A DNA stretch of 64,000 bases from positions 82,131,002 to 82,195,001 of the forward strand of contig CM051463.1 of assembly GCA_028095005.1 (NCBI GenBank), written 5' to 3'. The first letter of the stretch is position 1. Each line of letters begins with the position of its first letter. This document shows positions 35,356 to 47,778 of the stretch, piece after piece. Made by a program: the position numbers and the translations under genes. The stretch comes from Rhynchospora pubera (taxonomy: Eukaryota; Streptophyta; Magnoliopsida; Poales; Cyperaceae). Below the pieces are notes generated by a model. It was not told the DNA's origin. It made no database searches and saw nothing but the letters and a program-made list of their open reading frames with translations.

Positions 35356-37644
35356 TCACCTGTGGAGAACACTCTTCTTTTGCATTTTTTGTTTCTTCTG
35401 GGGATGATTCTAGAAATTACATTAAGCAAAGAGCATAAGCACTTAATATTCTTACATGAACAGAAAATTAATAGAGAAATAAACAAGCAACCTTTTGTCT
35501 TTCCAAAGCCTCCACATCAGTCCTCTCCTTCCAATTGCTCTTACGCAACTTGATGGGTCTGTTCCCAACATATTTTCCTGTTGAGCAGTATGCAAAATTT
35601 TAGACATGCTTTGATATATTTTCTCTGAAAATCAAAATTTAGTTGTAATGAATTTGGAAGAACTTCATGTTGTGTTTCTGAACCAATTCTTCTTTACATG
35701 TTGCAGACATTTTCTTGATACAAGTATACTGGAGCGGATACTAAACAAATAAACGAAAATACATATATGTATACTGACCAAATAAATGAAACCAGACATG
35801 TATACTGACCATTCATTTCTTTTATAGCAGCAGCAAGGTCTGATGGGTTGGAGAAACTGACAAATCCATAACCTTTGGTTTTGCCCGTCCTCTTATCTCT
35901 TATCACCTAAGCAAATCATTAACACATTGTAAATGTTAAATAAATTCAGAGATTACAATGGAATGCAAAAGAGAGATAATGCAGAGGGACACAGAAAGCA
36001 TGACAAGTGGAACCCACTCTGGCCATGTTGAAGGAAGGAAATCGTGCGAAGGACTTTGTGAGGACATCATCATTAACTTCATTCCCTAGATCTCCACAAA
36101 ATAATCTAAAATCATCTGCATATAACAAGAATATATAAACAAAGTAAAATATAAAAAATAAAAATACAAGAAAATTTAAATTTAAGTGCAGAACCATACC
36201 AGAAGAAGAAATATAATTTAAATCCAATACAAAGAAGAGACAAACAGGGGTTTAGTTCAAATCAATTGGGTCAGCCAAGGTATTGTTAAAAACATTTGAC
36301 GCAATTCAGGTGGAAACTAATCTAATTGTTTCACTGGGTGTTTGATCCCCAGCTTAAGCATTTTTGGGACAAAAGGCTCACTTGTCGTCGTTGTTGTTGT
36401 AGAATGATTATGCACAAACCATAGCAATCTGACATAAACAGTGTATAGGGTTGGGTATTCTATAAAATTATATGCAAAATTACCACTAAACCAAATTCAC
36501 TTAGTCAGTTTTTAATATGTTAAGCAAACAATTGAATTTTGCAATGACATTGCTTAATATAGATATTTCATTTGCATTTTGTTATTATTCTCTATAACAG
36601 GAGGTTGTAATAGATATTTCCATATCTAATTAATTATTTATATTTATAAAAAATTAACAAGGACACATAATTGACTGCAAAATTCTGTTTAACCGGCCAC
36701 ATTACTATCGATCTGTCGAACACACTCAGTTTTTAACAATATTGGTCAAGCCATCTTCAAAGTTGATCCCTTTGGGTCAGCTCAAACAGATAAATTTGAC
36801 TATTGAAAATTCTTAGGAATGCATATTGGTCGAAGGTCAGGTTATTTACTACATAAATTGAAAATTTTGTTGCATTTGTTTGTGTTATGGTTCAGGTTTG
36901 TGAGAAGTACTTACTCTCTGGCCATTCAGCAAGAGTGGGGTCCTCCCATTGATGGCCTGCAGCCTTGCGTGGGACCGCCTTCTTTTTAGCCTCAGCCTTG
37001 TGCTCCACTTCACTGTTAGCAAGTGCTGCCTTGACACTCTCTAGCGCTTCTGGTGTGATCGTCTGTGCATCCCTCTGAAACAGTTGTTGTGCCTGCACCC
37101 ACGCGGTGAACCAACAATTTTTAGAGACAATAGAAAGTTGAGGGACGGTTATGTGTCTATAAAAGAAAACTATATCATGTATACTCCATCTTTTAATATA
37201 GAAAATGTAACATGTAACAATCTTAAGAAGGGGGATATGAGTTAGGTGCTCTTCCATAGCCATCAGCATATAAAAACAAAATCCAGCAGTTGAGGACGGG
37301 CAACCACTATCATATTCTTAGCTTTAGAACAAAGTAAAACGAAGAGCAACTAGGAAATGCAAAAGGGGAAGGAGGGAAGAAAGAAAAACCTGATGAAATT
37401 GGGGTAATGGGGTGAAAGAAGCGGAAGCGGAAGCAGAAGCAGAAGGCACGGTGGTTTGGACAAAGTGAGTATTGGGTAGCGGATTAGGGACCGCATAAGG
37501 CTGTGGAGGCGTAGCAACGGAGGCGGGGCTGCTCTGCTGGAGATGGAATGGCACCGGGAAGTAGGTGTATTGGCCCGACACTGTACCAGGCGGGTTGAAC
37601 ACGCCAGGAACTGTACCGCTACTGCTCGGTTGTTCCCTCGACAT
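35356..37644 (-). CDS. RBM42: RNA-binding protein 42 homologue (RBM42), 6 exons, 251 aa
   Basis: RBM42 proteins bind RNA and have been linked to splicing and stress-granule biology (family knowledge). Exons in transcript order: 37644-37390, 37092-36915, 36115-36018, 35906-35810, 35577-35492 and 35397-35356; GT-AG and phases all fit. The N-terminus is Pro/Ser/Ala-rich and low in complexity. An Ala/Lys-rich linker precedes the family landmark QWEDPTLAEWPE. One RRM follows, about residues 146-225, with RNP2-like LFCGDLG and RNP1 KGYGFVSF. The basic tail ends in MQKKSVLHR, like the human protein's lysine-rich end. The start at 37644 gives MSREQPSSSG. An upstream in-frame start is possible but looks non-conserved. 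The promoter is shared or adjacent with the divergent NPH3 gene. Confidence 0.93.
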
Positions 37645-38777
37645 GGCAAAAGAAAAGTGGAGGGAGGGGAGGGCAAGGATCTTCTTGCTAGGGTTCCGCT
37701 TCAGTCGGTGCTCTTGGTCGGAGAAAAGAAAAGTGGATTTCTGCTGTCGGGTTTTCACAATTTTAGATCCTACACGTTTTGGTTTTTAAGTATAGCCCGT
37801 TAAAGAGTTTGACGAGCAGGTTGGTCAATGCTCATGGGCTCATGGCCCATGGGTTGTATATATTCTTTTTCTTTGCAGTTATCTCATAAGCATTCTTTGT
37901 TATTATTTTTTAAGGATTTAAATATTGATCCAAATATTTTAGTTTCATTAGCATACTGGTACTGATGAGAATTTGGTACCTCATGTTGATTTAAAGAAAA
38001 ACTCTGTGGAACTACAACACATAAATTTTGTATATACAGTATTCAAAATTCACGAGCAAAGTTTTTATTCAAATCGCAACTATGAAATAAAATTGTAATT
38101 GAGTACACTAAGCGAGATTATTGCGCTGGACCCGACTACCAATTTCACCAGCAAATATTGTCACGACTTCGGCATGTTCTAATTTGTGTTTGGAACTTTG
38201 GATCATCCTCCAAGTTTTGTTTGTTCCGAACAAGCGCCTATTCTACGACATCCAATTATCCAAAAACACCTTAGATTTCTTAGAAAAGTAATTTAACGTT
38301 TTATTTGTTTTTCACTTGTACTTTGCTACTACAATGGATGAAAAAAGATTCTAATATTTTTCTTATTAGAGGGTGGTATATTTGTGCACAAAAACTAATA
38401 TATTTTGTTTTTGAGTAACTATATATCGACTAATGGCTAGTATTGACCACTCTCTTAAACTACGCCGAAATTTATTATTTATTTAATTAATATTGTTAAC
38501 TTAGATGGACGGGCTATATTTTAAGTCACAATTATTACTGGTGAACAAGTGTTTCACTATAAAGACTAAACTTAGCAATAACAACACAAAATTCTCTCTC
38601 ATAAAGAACATTTGTTTACTGGATGTCTTAAATTAGGATGATAATCCTATTTTCTTGGTCGCATGTGCTATTGGAGAACTTTTTTTTTTCCCTCTTCCAG
38701 TCCCATCAGCAAAACTTTGCTATTGCAAAATATTATGAAAATTATCCCAAATTAACAAGAGATAGACAGAGATAGCC
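37645..38777. promoter_or_regulatory. Intergenic region between divergent RBM42 and NPH3-type genes
   Basis: This 1.1-kb AT-rich region serves both genes, which point away from each other. No TATA box stands out for either. No repeat was delimited. Confidence 0.4.
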
Positions 38778-41501
38778 ATGGCCACGATGAAACTTGGTTC
38801 AAAAACGGATTCATTCCAGCTTGAGGATCAAACATGGTAACTATATCCTCTTCTTTAACTTTTGTTAATACTTGTACTCGGGTATTTTAAGATCTTAACT
38901 CCTTGTTGTTGCCTCAATTTTGCTGCCAGTTTTCCTTCTTCTTTGAAAAGTTTGTCCCTTAAAGCAAGATTTCAGCCAATTATTAAATTAGGCCATTATG
39001 TGATTTGTGCGTTAGACTTTTATTGGTTTCAATCTTTCGATAGATTTAGAAATTTTTGTCGGTTCTTTATACGGAAAACTGAACCATCCAAGTTGGCATT
39101 AGATACTTAACAAAAAGAAGGATTAAATAGGAGCACAACAGAACGCTCATCGCAACAGCATCATGTCAAATGCGAATGTAACTATTTATTTCAGGATCTC
39201 ATTTTGTCGGTTTCTAACAATGCATTACATTTCAGGATTTGTATGACTGATCTTGCAAGTGATGTAACTGTTAAGGTTGGCGAGATGTCGTTTCAACTTC
39301 ATAAGGTTCCATTTGACTTTTCAAATTTCACTTCAATATGAGATTTTGAATTTATTTTTTAACATCTTGATTGATTTTTGGTTTATTTGAGCATGTAAGC
39401 CTGAAAGAAACAATTAATTAGCAAACATACCAGTACCAATCAAGTTTCACTTTTGACTTGATTAAAGCTGTAATTAAGTGCAGATCACAACAACCAATTA
39501 CTTCCAATCAATTCCAATATTAAAACCAAATTTTTTATTCCCTTGACAGTTTCCTCTAATAAATCGAAGTGGAACACTCCAAGAGGAGGTCAACAAGTCT
39601 CAAGATGATGAATCCGGGACTTGTGAAGTCAACCTCTCTGACATTCCTGGCGGGTTCAAGACCTTTGAACTTGTAGCCCGATTCTTCTATGACATTAAAA
39701 TTGAACTCAATGCACAAAATATTGTTGCTCTTCGCTGTGCCGGCGAGTTTCTCAAGATGACTGATGATTTTGGTGAGGGAAATTTGATAACCCAAACAGA
39801 GAATTTTCTGACAGAAGTTCTCTCCAACTGGAACGACTCCATCAGAGCACTCCAGACATGTGCAGATGACGTACTAGAACATGCTGAGAAGTTGCACATT
39901 GTTTCTAGGTGCATTGATTCTCTTGCGACAAAAGCATGTGCTGAGCCGGGTACATTTGGCTGGCCGCTATTGCATGAGAGTTATTCAATGGAGGGATCAA
40001 TGTTGTGGAATGGGATCGCTGATGAGAAGACAGAGTCGCTAAGACGGGATTGGTGGTACCGGGATGTTTCCTACCTCAAGTTTCAGATGTACAAGGAGTT
40101 GATTAAGGCCCTGAAATCAAAAGGAATGAAACCTGCCGAGGTGGCAGGTTCTTTAAAGCATTACTCAAGAAGGTACCTACAGGGGTTGACCAGACGCATG
40201 AGTCAACCTGACCCGTCAGCAAGTACTTCTGCTTGGACCGTAAGTTCAGAGACGGATCAGAGGCGCCTTCTAGAAGAGATAGTTGATCTTCTCCCTTCAG
40301 AAAAAGGCGCGGCCCCAACCCAATTCCTTCTCAGCCTTTTGCGCACTGCTGTAGTACTAAATGCAAATCCTGCATGCAAAGAAAACCTAGAGAAAAGAAT
40401 AGGAAACCAGTTGGACGACGCACAAGTAGAAGATTTAAAAATTCCAAATGTCACATCATCAAAAACTTTGTATGATGTGGACTGTATACAGCGTATACTG
40501 GACCACTTTATTTTTGCATACCAGTCAAGTTTTGCAGCTTCACCTGATATTGTAGAAGAGGGGCAGACAGTACCAGCTGCCGTTGAGGTTTTGACGCCTA
40601 TTACCATGGTGGGAAGACTCATAGATGGATATCTTGCTGAGGTTTCTGCAGACGAGAACTTGAAATGCACCCAGTTTCAAGCCATAGCCGCATTGGTGCC
40701 TGACTATGCAAGGCCATTAGATGATGGGATATACCGAGCAATCGATATTTACCTTAAGGTAATTAATTGGTGAACTTTTACTTTTGACAGTATGAATTGT
40801 GATTTTGGCTTTGAATTTCGATATTTACCAGTCAAGCAGAATACAAAACTAATATTGTACTGGGCATTGTTGAGTCATTAAAAACTACTAAACTGATATC
40901 TTAACTATCAATATATTGATATTTCTGGGAATTAGTATATAGAAAGTAGGTCGTCCCAAATAAGATAACTGTTGATCTACATAGAGGCATATATAAAACA
41001 ATCAGGTCAGATAAATTTTCCTCTCAGGCACATCCAAAGATGACAGATTCAGAGAGAGAGCAGCTATGTCGGCTCTTGAATTGCCAGAAACTCTCATTAG
41101 AAGCTTGTACACATGCTGCACAAAACGAGAGGCTACCCCTGAGAGTCATAGTACAGGTTCTATTTTTCGAGCAGCTTCGTCTCAGAACCACCATTGCTGG
41201 CTGGTTCTTCGTCTCTGACAATGTGGATCGAAATGGCTCGCGTCTTCTCCCCAGAAGCACCAATGGGGAAGCCACTGGAGAGGAAAATGGAGGGGCCAAG
41301 CTGACCGTAGACGAAATCAAACTGCGGGTCTCTGAACTCGAGAGAGAGTGCGATGGTATGAGACAGCAGATTACCAAAATAGGGAAATCAAAGAGTGGCA
41401 GTGGGCCTTTTGGTTCCATATGTAGGAGGTTGGGTTTTGGCAGTACAAAGCCGATACAACAGGCACAGGCTGATCAAAAGACTGCAGACACTGGTTGTTG
41501 A
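38778..41501 (+). CDS. BTB/POZ domain NPH3 family protein, 4 exons, 603 aa
   Basis: NPH3 proteins are plant adaptors of Cullin3 ubiquitin ligases, acting at the plasma membrane or cytosol in light, auxin and growth signalling. Exons: 38778-38836, 39236-39305, 39550-40758 and 41028-41501. The N-terminal BTB/POZ domain spans about residues 20-130 (ASDVTVKVGEMSFQLHK, GGFKTFELVARFFYD). The NPH3 domain begins near WWYRDVSYLKFQMY and carries the signature PDYARPLDDGIYRAIDIYLKAHP split over the last intron, then SEREQLCRLLNCQKLSLEAC and LPLRVIVQVLFFEQ. A coiled coil (LTVDEIKLRVSELERE) lies near the C-terminus. Length matches the usual 550-650 aa. The start ATG at 38778 is followed by an in-frame ATG three codons on. 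The exact member among the family is not resolved. Confidence 0.94.
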
Positions 41502-42290
41502 TTCTTTCTTTTTAGGAGCTTAGTTGTAGAGAATAGATGCTATTTTATTGGTTTTTGTGTAGTTTACTATTTTATTGGTTTAGTTGACTTTAGAGTGTAA
41601 AATTAATTGTTCAGTGTTGTTCAAATTGATTCTTCTTTTTTATTACTCCATTACTTCAGTTTGTCTGATTCAAACATCAAATGATCAAAATCAAACAACA
41701 GAACTATGGTTTGTGGTTTTCAAACTCCACTGTACTCTGTACATCCCAAAGCAATACGGATACCTGTAACCTGAATAGGTCTAATATCAAACCGGGGCAC
41801 TTCATTTCTGTGGGTCCCTCAACATTTCTATTATAAATTTCAAATGTCATGATTATGTAAGTAGGATTAAAATAAAAATCTACGATAACAAACTAGAAGC
41901 CAGATACAATCTAGATCCAGATTGCTTCCTTGACACATTAGCCTCGTCAAATTACTTGGGGGGGTTTGGCATGCATGAGTTTGTTTAGATTAATTGTTCA
42001 ATTAGAAAACTAATTTGTTACCCTATAATTATCTAAAATTACTAACTTTTAATCCTTGATCCCTCTAACCTATGTTGTTGACAAACGCCTCCTTTAGAGT
42101 TGTACACTTGTACTACTCTTCTAAATTTTCTCCCATTTTATATCTCTGTAAAATTTTCAAGGTTTACCTTTCAATATGAATAAAGCTCTCTGCATCAATT
42201 ACTCCAGAGCTTCGGCCGCATAAGATCAAACTTTCCACTGAGGGCTTTTCTCCCGAAGCGCTTATGTGAAGCACCCACACAGGACACAGC
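41502..42290. other. 3' UTR of the NPH3-type gene and intergenic DNA
   Basis: AT-rich sequence. No gene is seen. The last eight bases (42283-42290) are the left target duplication of the hAT element. Confidence 0.45.
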
Positions 42291-43820
42291 TAGGCCTGTT
42301 TAACGTTGATAACGGCAACAGAATGAAGTGTTTCCGTTAGACGTTACGTTTATTGAACGAATTTTAAAATTTTAACGTTTCACGTTCTGTTATGAGCAAC
42401 GATATGAATTTTATTTCCGTTTCCGTTCCGTGAATGTTGAACGAATTTAACGTTGATAACGTTAAATATATTTGGCCTCACAATATCTCAAAGGAAAGGT
42501 AATTTTGTCATACATTGACATTTGTAAGCAGTCACAAATTACAAACTTGTCTCAAATTACTTTTCTGTAGTAAGCATATTACTCAAGAAATACAACTTTT
42601 CTCTAGTAAGCATCAATTTTTGTTACAGCTCATATTAGAAGAGAACTAAAATCTAGAAACAAAAACCCTCAAAGTCGGTACCATCTGAAATCGGTACAAC
42701 ACCAAACCGTCACCTATCTAAAGAACATTGCACTTGCATCCTTTTGTCACACAAAGAAACTTCTATCCAACAATTTAAAACCCATCATCTTAAAACCAAA
42801 AAATGACAAAGTGCAAATTTGAAAGTTTGTCCTTGCAATACACCAGTAAACTAAGACAGAAATTGCAAATTTGAAAGTATTCTGTCAAATTTGAAAACTT
42901 GTCCCTGAAATATACCAGTAACCTAAGTAACTATTGCAAAATTGAATGATTAAATTCGAGTAGTTAAAAAATCAATTAATCAAACTAAAGGAGTAAATGG
43001 GAAAAAAAAACACGACAAAGACAGAGATAGGTTGTCATTCAAAAAAAAAAAAGACCAAATACCAAATTCAAAAATTAATCAAATTAAAGAGTTAGGCAAC
43101 AAGAAGTTATCTCGTTGGAGCCACAACTAGAGTCAGACAAGAACTATCTTCTAACCAAGAACTTATCTTCTGACCTAAACCATGAAGGAGAAGCTAAACT
43201 GCCATGGCTTCAAATTAAGCTCAAGTCTAACAATCAAATGCCACCACTCAAACCCAGAGAAGGGAAAAGGGAGAATCAAAGCTCAAGCCTAACAGCTCAA
43301 CTGCCATGATTTCAAAGCTCAAGTTTGATTGGAGAAGAGAGGGTGAGAGGTTGTGGTCCGATCGGAGAAGAGAGGTGAGAGGTTGTGGTCCATTGTTTTT
43401 TTAGTCTGATCGGAGAAGAGAGGCTTTGGTCTGATCGGAGAAGAGAGACGAGAGTTGTGGTCTCCATCTGGATTTTTCGAGAGAAAAACAAAGAAAAGAA
43501 GGAAGAAGAGAGGCGGAGAAAGAGAGAAAGAAGCGGCGGATAACCCTAGGCGCTGAGCTGGGTTGAGACTTTATCATCCCAATTTCCCTCCTCTGCTATA
43601 GGTAGGATTGTAAAACCATACAATTCTGAACGGAACGTATATAACACGTGCACGGTACATACCATTTCGTTTGACGTTCCGCTCGTTCCAACGTTACAAG
43701 ACACAATTCCGTTATCCGTTCCGTTACATACCACGTAATGAAATTTCATTTCGCCAACCGTTCCGTTGGCACGGAACGTGTGCACGGTAAACGTGAAACG
43801 TTATACCGTCGGCACCCCTA
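42291..43820. mobile_element. Non-autonomous hAT element, 1530 bp, 8-bp target duplication
   Basis: GACACAGC flanks it at 42283-42290 and 43821-43828. The left end is TAGGCCTGTTTAACG; the right end reads in complement TAGGGGTGCCGACGG. Both subterminal regions are packed with CGTTxxACG-like words, as is usual for hAT transposase-binding regions. The interior includes a purine-rich block (43320-43540) with repeated GATCGGAGAAGAGAG units. No hAT transposase frame is present, so it would depend on an enzyme made elsewhere. Confidence 0.78.
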
Positions 43821-43828
43821 GACACAGC

Positions 43829-44086
43829 CACACCTTGACCTTTTTGACACACAGTTTCAAATCGGGGCTGATAAGGATCATCCCGATTTCTATCATTTTC
43901 ATCATTTTCAAAATGCATTTTTTTTATTTTTAAAAAATGCGTAATTAACTTAATTTTATTTTCGAAAATCTCCTGGAATCGTCCCCTCTTTCTTTCTTTG
44001 TTTCGCTAACTTCCCCTCATTTTCCTCTCTGATTCACTACTATCCAGAGCACATTTCTCTCCCTTCTCTGTTTTGATATACATAAC
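43829..44086. other. Intergenic spacer
   Basis: A short spacer between the hAT element and the minisatellite. It includes TTTCAAATCGG at about 43856, which recurs near 44622 on the far side of the minisatellite. Confidence 0.35.
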
Positions 44087-44395
44087 AGTTCTAGTTAATA
44101 TAACAAAAATTCTAGTTATATATGTAAAGGTTCTAGTTAATAAGAATAAAGGTTCTACTTATATATGTAAAGGTTCTAGTTAATAAGAATAAAAGTTCTA
44201 CTTATACATGTGAAAGTTCTAGTTAATATGTATAAAATTCTACTTATATATATATAAAGGTTATAGATAATATGTATAAAGGTTCTACTTATATATTTAT
44301 AAGTTCTAGTTAATATGTATAAATATTCTACTTATATATATACAGGTTCTAGTTAATATGTATAAAAGTTCTACTTATATATATAAAGGTTCTGG
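44087..44395 (+). repeat. Minisatellite, about 40-bp unit, roughly 8 copies
   Basis: Alternating half-units AGTTCTAGTTAATATGTATA and AGGTTCTACTTATATATA are repeated with small changes across about 310 bp. Copies differ by one to a few bases and in the length of the TA run. Confidence 0.85.
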
Positions 44396-45924
44396 CAAAT
44401 CTTTTTACTAAAGAAAAAAAAAATTACGTGACCAGAGATGGGACCAGAGAAGGAGGAAGGAAGATAGGACTAGAGCGAAAAATAGAGAAGGAAATACGTG
44501 GGTGGGGGACCAGAGACAAATGGACTAACGCGTTTTCTAAAAATAAAAATAAATTAAACGCGTTATTAAAGGATAATAAGAATGATGGATTTATAGGGAT
44601 GATGGAAAGCAATTTCGGTTTCAAATCGGTCACCTATTCTATTTTTATTTCTGTTATTTAACTACGATTTTTGGATCGGCCTTTTCAATTATTTTAATTT
44701 AACATTCACAAGAAATTATTTTTTTAAAAAAAATCGTAGAAACCTAAATTATGTTTTGTACAAAAAAAATGCACATGCTAAATGAAAAGAATGCTGGTGG
44801 AAATCTGAGATGTAACCGACTTTTGGAGAACTTGACCGGAATCTTATAGGCCGAAATATCCATAGGATGATAAATATTACTAATTGCAGATGTTTATGGA
44901 AAATTATTTGTCTAAATCAATTTACATTTATTGAAGAATGAAGAAGCAAATTGTTTATTCCTGTCAATAAATGACCTGGAATAGTTAAAGTGTTTAAATT
45001 AAAAATCTAGTTCAGCATACTAATTTAAGTCATCAGCTTAAATTTGAAAGCCAATTGGAGGTCTAAATAGAACCCGGACCACCTACATTACATATAGGTG
45101 TTTTTTTTTCACAGATCCGAATGGCTGGGCAGGATGTTGAAGACACACATTGTAATTTTTCAGGTGCTTAAACCTGCACGGTCAAGTGTTTAAATTTTAA
45201 CTTAAACGTTTACAGTTAGATTGTTGTGTTTTGTTACTATTTTCATGAACATATTCATGCAGAAATTAATTTAATAATTGCATATCTTGGGCATTTATTA
45301 CGTATCTATAGAAGATTAGAAGATCTTCTCATAAAAAAATGATAAGCATTAAATGGGGAGGAAAGAGATTTGCTTCAAAAGTGCGGATATACTGAATCTG
45401 AAATTCTGAATCGACCAGCAAGGAAAGGACACCTCCGGATTTGTTGTTATTGTTGAACTCTTTTTTTTTTTAATTCCAGAACAAATTAATGTTAATTAAC
45501 TCGTGATTTTATATCTTTTTCTAAAGTTATTACATGTCAAATTGATGAATGATGAGAACAACTGTCCTGATTTGTCAAGAATTCTGAATTCGAGACTAGA
45601 TTAGAATAATTTGGGAATGTTTAAATTCTTTCAAAATATAAAATTGAGACTAAATACTATTTCTTTTTTTTTCCCCTTTTTTTGTTGCAAAACTACCTTT
45701 GAAATCACCATTTTATTACTAACCGTTGCAATTACAACGGTTATTTCGTAGTTATATATGCTGCTTGACAAAATGACTTGTTTTAAAATCTACTATATAG
45801 TTTGTGCTACTTGTTAGTTGTTGCTAATGGTTACAATGGCAACACTCTTAACTTATTCATAAAAAAAATCTATATATATACAAAATTCGAACTAATTGTG
45901 CTAAAGTTGTCTAAGCCTTTGTTC
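44396..45924. other. Intergenic, no gene seen
   Basis: AT-rich DNA. A purine-rich block at 44430-44520 mirrors the pyrimidine-rich block at 43980-44070, so a larger element around the minisatellite is possible but not shown. Confidence 0.4.
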
Positions 45925-45933
45925 ACAAGAATT

Positions 45934-46184
45934 TTTTATTTATTTTTTTTTTTTGAAAAAAGCAACCCAAAAACAGGGTGCCGGCATACTTTATTGATGC
46001 AAGTTAGGGAAACAAAACAAAAGGATTAATCACAAGGAGTGATTAAAAACATAAACGAAAAGAAAAAAAAATAAAAGCAAACTCCAAAGACAAGTAGGGC
46101 ATACCCTTAACAGAAAACCCCACCTACGACACATCAAACTATGACCTCCGAAAAAACAAAAGTGACAAAACCGTACATTGAATT
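45934..46184 (-). mobile_element. 5'-truncated LINE 3' end, 9-bp target duplication
   Basis: A T run (poly(A) on the minus strand) near 45941-45954 is followed by GCAACCCAAAAACAGGGTGC, which resembles 3' ends of plant L1-type LINEs that I have seen. ACAAGAATT flanks at 45925-45933 and 46185-46193. Only about 250 bp remain. Confidence 0.7.
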
Positions 46185-46193
46185 ACAAGAATT

Positions 46194-46852
46194 ACAAGCC
46201 CATATGTCAGTTTACATTGAATTATTGAAATGATTAAGCACAAGTATCAGATCATAAGATTTAGTTTCAGTTTGAAGATTATATTTATCTGCTTACGGAT
46301 CAAATAAACCACACCGTATTATACCTGATTCTTGCTCAGACATTTTCTCATGGAGGGTTTGTCAACACAACGGTATATAGCTATTTTTTTTTCCTTTTTT
46401 GTCTGAAACAAATTTTGTCAAATAGACAAGAACAGCCATTCAATATGAAGTGTAACACACAGGAGGGCCACTCTACCCACAAAAAAGAAAGAAAAAAGAA
46501 AACTCTAAAATCTATTATCTTGGGCCCTTCCCATAAAGAAGTACGAAGCAGTTTAAATTCAGGATTCAGTTACTCAAATACTCTTAAAATGCATATGCTT
46601 TCCGCAATGCATTTATGAGAATTCTTACTATAAAACTTAAAAAAAAGTAGTTCTTTAAATTATATGAAACTTCAACTTTATTATTAAATAAAAGCCTCAG
46701 AATATCTATAGTTTTTTAATATGACTTGCAGAAAATAATGCCTCTGCCACTGGCATTTGAGAAACCAGCCAGATGCATTGTTTTATCAGTTTTGCCTGTC
46801 CAGCTGTCCTAGTTGAGTGCCGACCAACCATCCAGATTCTACTGATCCCTTC
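46194..46852. other. Intergenic, no gene seen
   Basis: AT-rich DNA between the LINE fragment and the TAZ2 relic. The last 120 bases partly match 50950-51065, downstream of the other TAZ2 copy. Confidence 0.4.
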
Positions 46853-47778
46853 TCATTCTGAAAATGTTTCTCTTTTAACAACTCTATTCTCAATGGTCAT
46901 CAAATCAGAGTGTTGCCTCATCAATTCATAAATGCCAGCCCGACGCCTCAACTCAGACAGCACATGAAGCCTCCTCAGAAGGAACGATATCCTCTGAATG
47001 ACGGGCAGAGTGCCCATCGGCATCACAACCGTCCGATCTATGGATAATTTTTTTGGGCCTATGAATCTGGTATTAATCACGGGGCACCCATAATTGATCG
47101 GATGGTTGTGATAAGATGGGCAGAGTGCACCCATGGGCAGAGGATATTGATCCCTCCTCAGAAGCCCAGATGTTCTTTCAAGTCCCTGCATTTAAATTGA
47201 TAGATTGTTTTGAATATAAATTATATATATCAAAACAACATATTTGTGAGTTATGACCTTAAAAGTTGAATGATAGACTCTACAACATACAAAACATAGA
47301 CTACTCCTGTCCATCCCTTTATTTCTTCATAAGAAGAGTAGAATTCCTCTGATATGATATATGTTTGGTTGAGGTTAATATTTTCTGGATGTGGTAGACA
47401 CATAATGACTTTCTAAATAAGTTAACTAGGTTAATAACTGAATGTAAAAAAAAAAAAAAAATCAAATTACACTCATATTGCCAAGATAATCTGAGGGACT
47501 TCGCAGCTTGTTTGGAATCCCTAACACCAAATGGTAAGAGTTTAAAATAAAACTCACTTGCAGCGGGGGACAGTGCACTCAGCCTGCTTGCAAACCTCAG
47601 CATGGTGCCTGAGGATTAACCACATCTTAATGCAGAGATGACAGCCTCCACTGGCACGAACTTTGCACTGACTGCCATGCCGAAAAAGTCCCTTCAGTAA
47701 TCGGCAGTTAGAACCCTGGCAATATTGGCCAGATTGGCAGTTTGAGGCATGCACCAGCAACCTCAAAATACTTCGTAT
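46853..47778 (-). pseudogene. HAC-type TAZ2 exons, copy B (intact zinc ligands, last exon hit by a MITE)
   Basis: Exon 47778-47558 encodes about 74 residues of a TAZ2 zinc finger domain: LLVHASNCQSGQYC, GLFRHGSQCKVRASGGC, HHAEVCKQAECTVPRC. All three His-Cys3 sets appear intact, and a good acceptor and donor bound the exon. The next exon starts at 47185 with KDLKEHL, as in HAC proteins, but a 171-bp foldback (46982-47152) splits it and a stop is met at 47158-47160. Codons resembling the family C-terminus (RRLHVLSELRRRAGIYELMRQ) lie on the other side. These exons could be a detached 3' end of the HAC gene at 53385-60187 or the end of a lost paralogue. Confidence 0.75.
46982..47152. mobile_element. 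171-bp foldback MITE inside a TAZ2 exon, 12-bp flanking repeat
   Basis: The inner ends are GAACGATATCCTCTG and CAGAGGATATTGATC; the arms pair along about 60 bp each (GGGCAGAGTGCCCAT and related). CCTCCTCAGAAG flanks it at 46970-46981 and 47153-47164. Extra bases beside the left repeat, relative to what the reading frame predicts, suggest a messy insertion or later edits. Confidence 0.65.

Noticed and set aside
40257..40670. 137-codon minus-strand open frame (and 41024-41419)
   Set aside because: They are antisense to exons of the NPH3 gene, whose sense frame carries all family motifs.
43115..43309. 64-codon open frame inside the hAT element
   Set aside because: It has no transposase motif and low complexity; it is not supported as a gene.
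44087..44395. Repeats with regular spacing, considered as CRISPR-like
   Set aside because: The units are contiguous with no unique spacers, and the host is a plant. It is a minisatellite.
46853..47191. 112-codon open frame on the minus strand
   Set aside because: It reads through the MITE inserted in the TAZ2 exon. It is a chance frame, and its start has no support.
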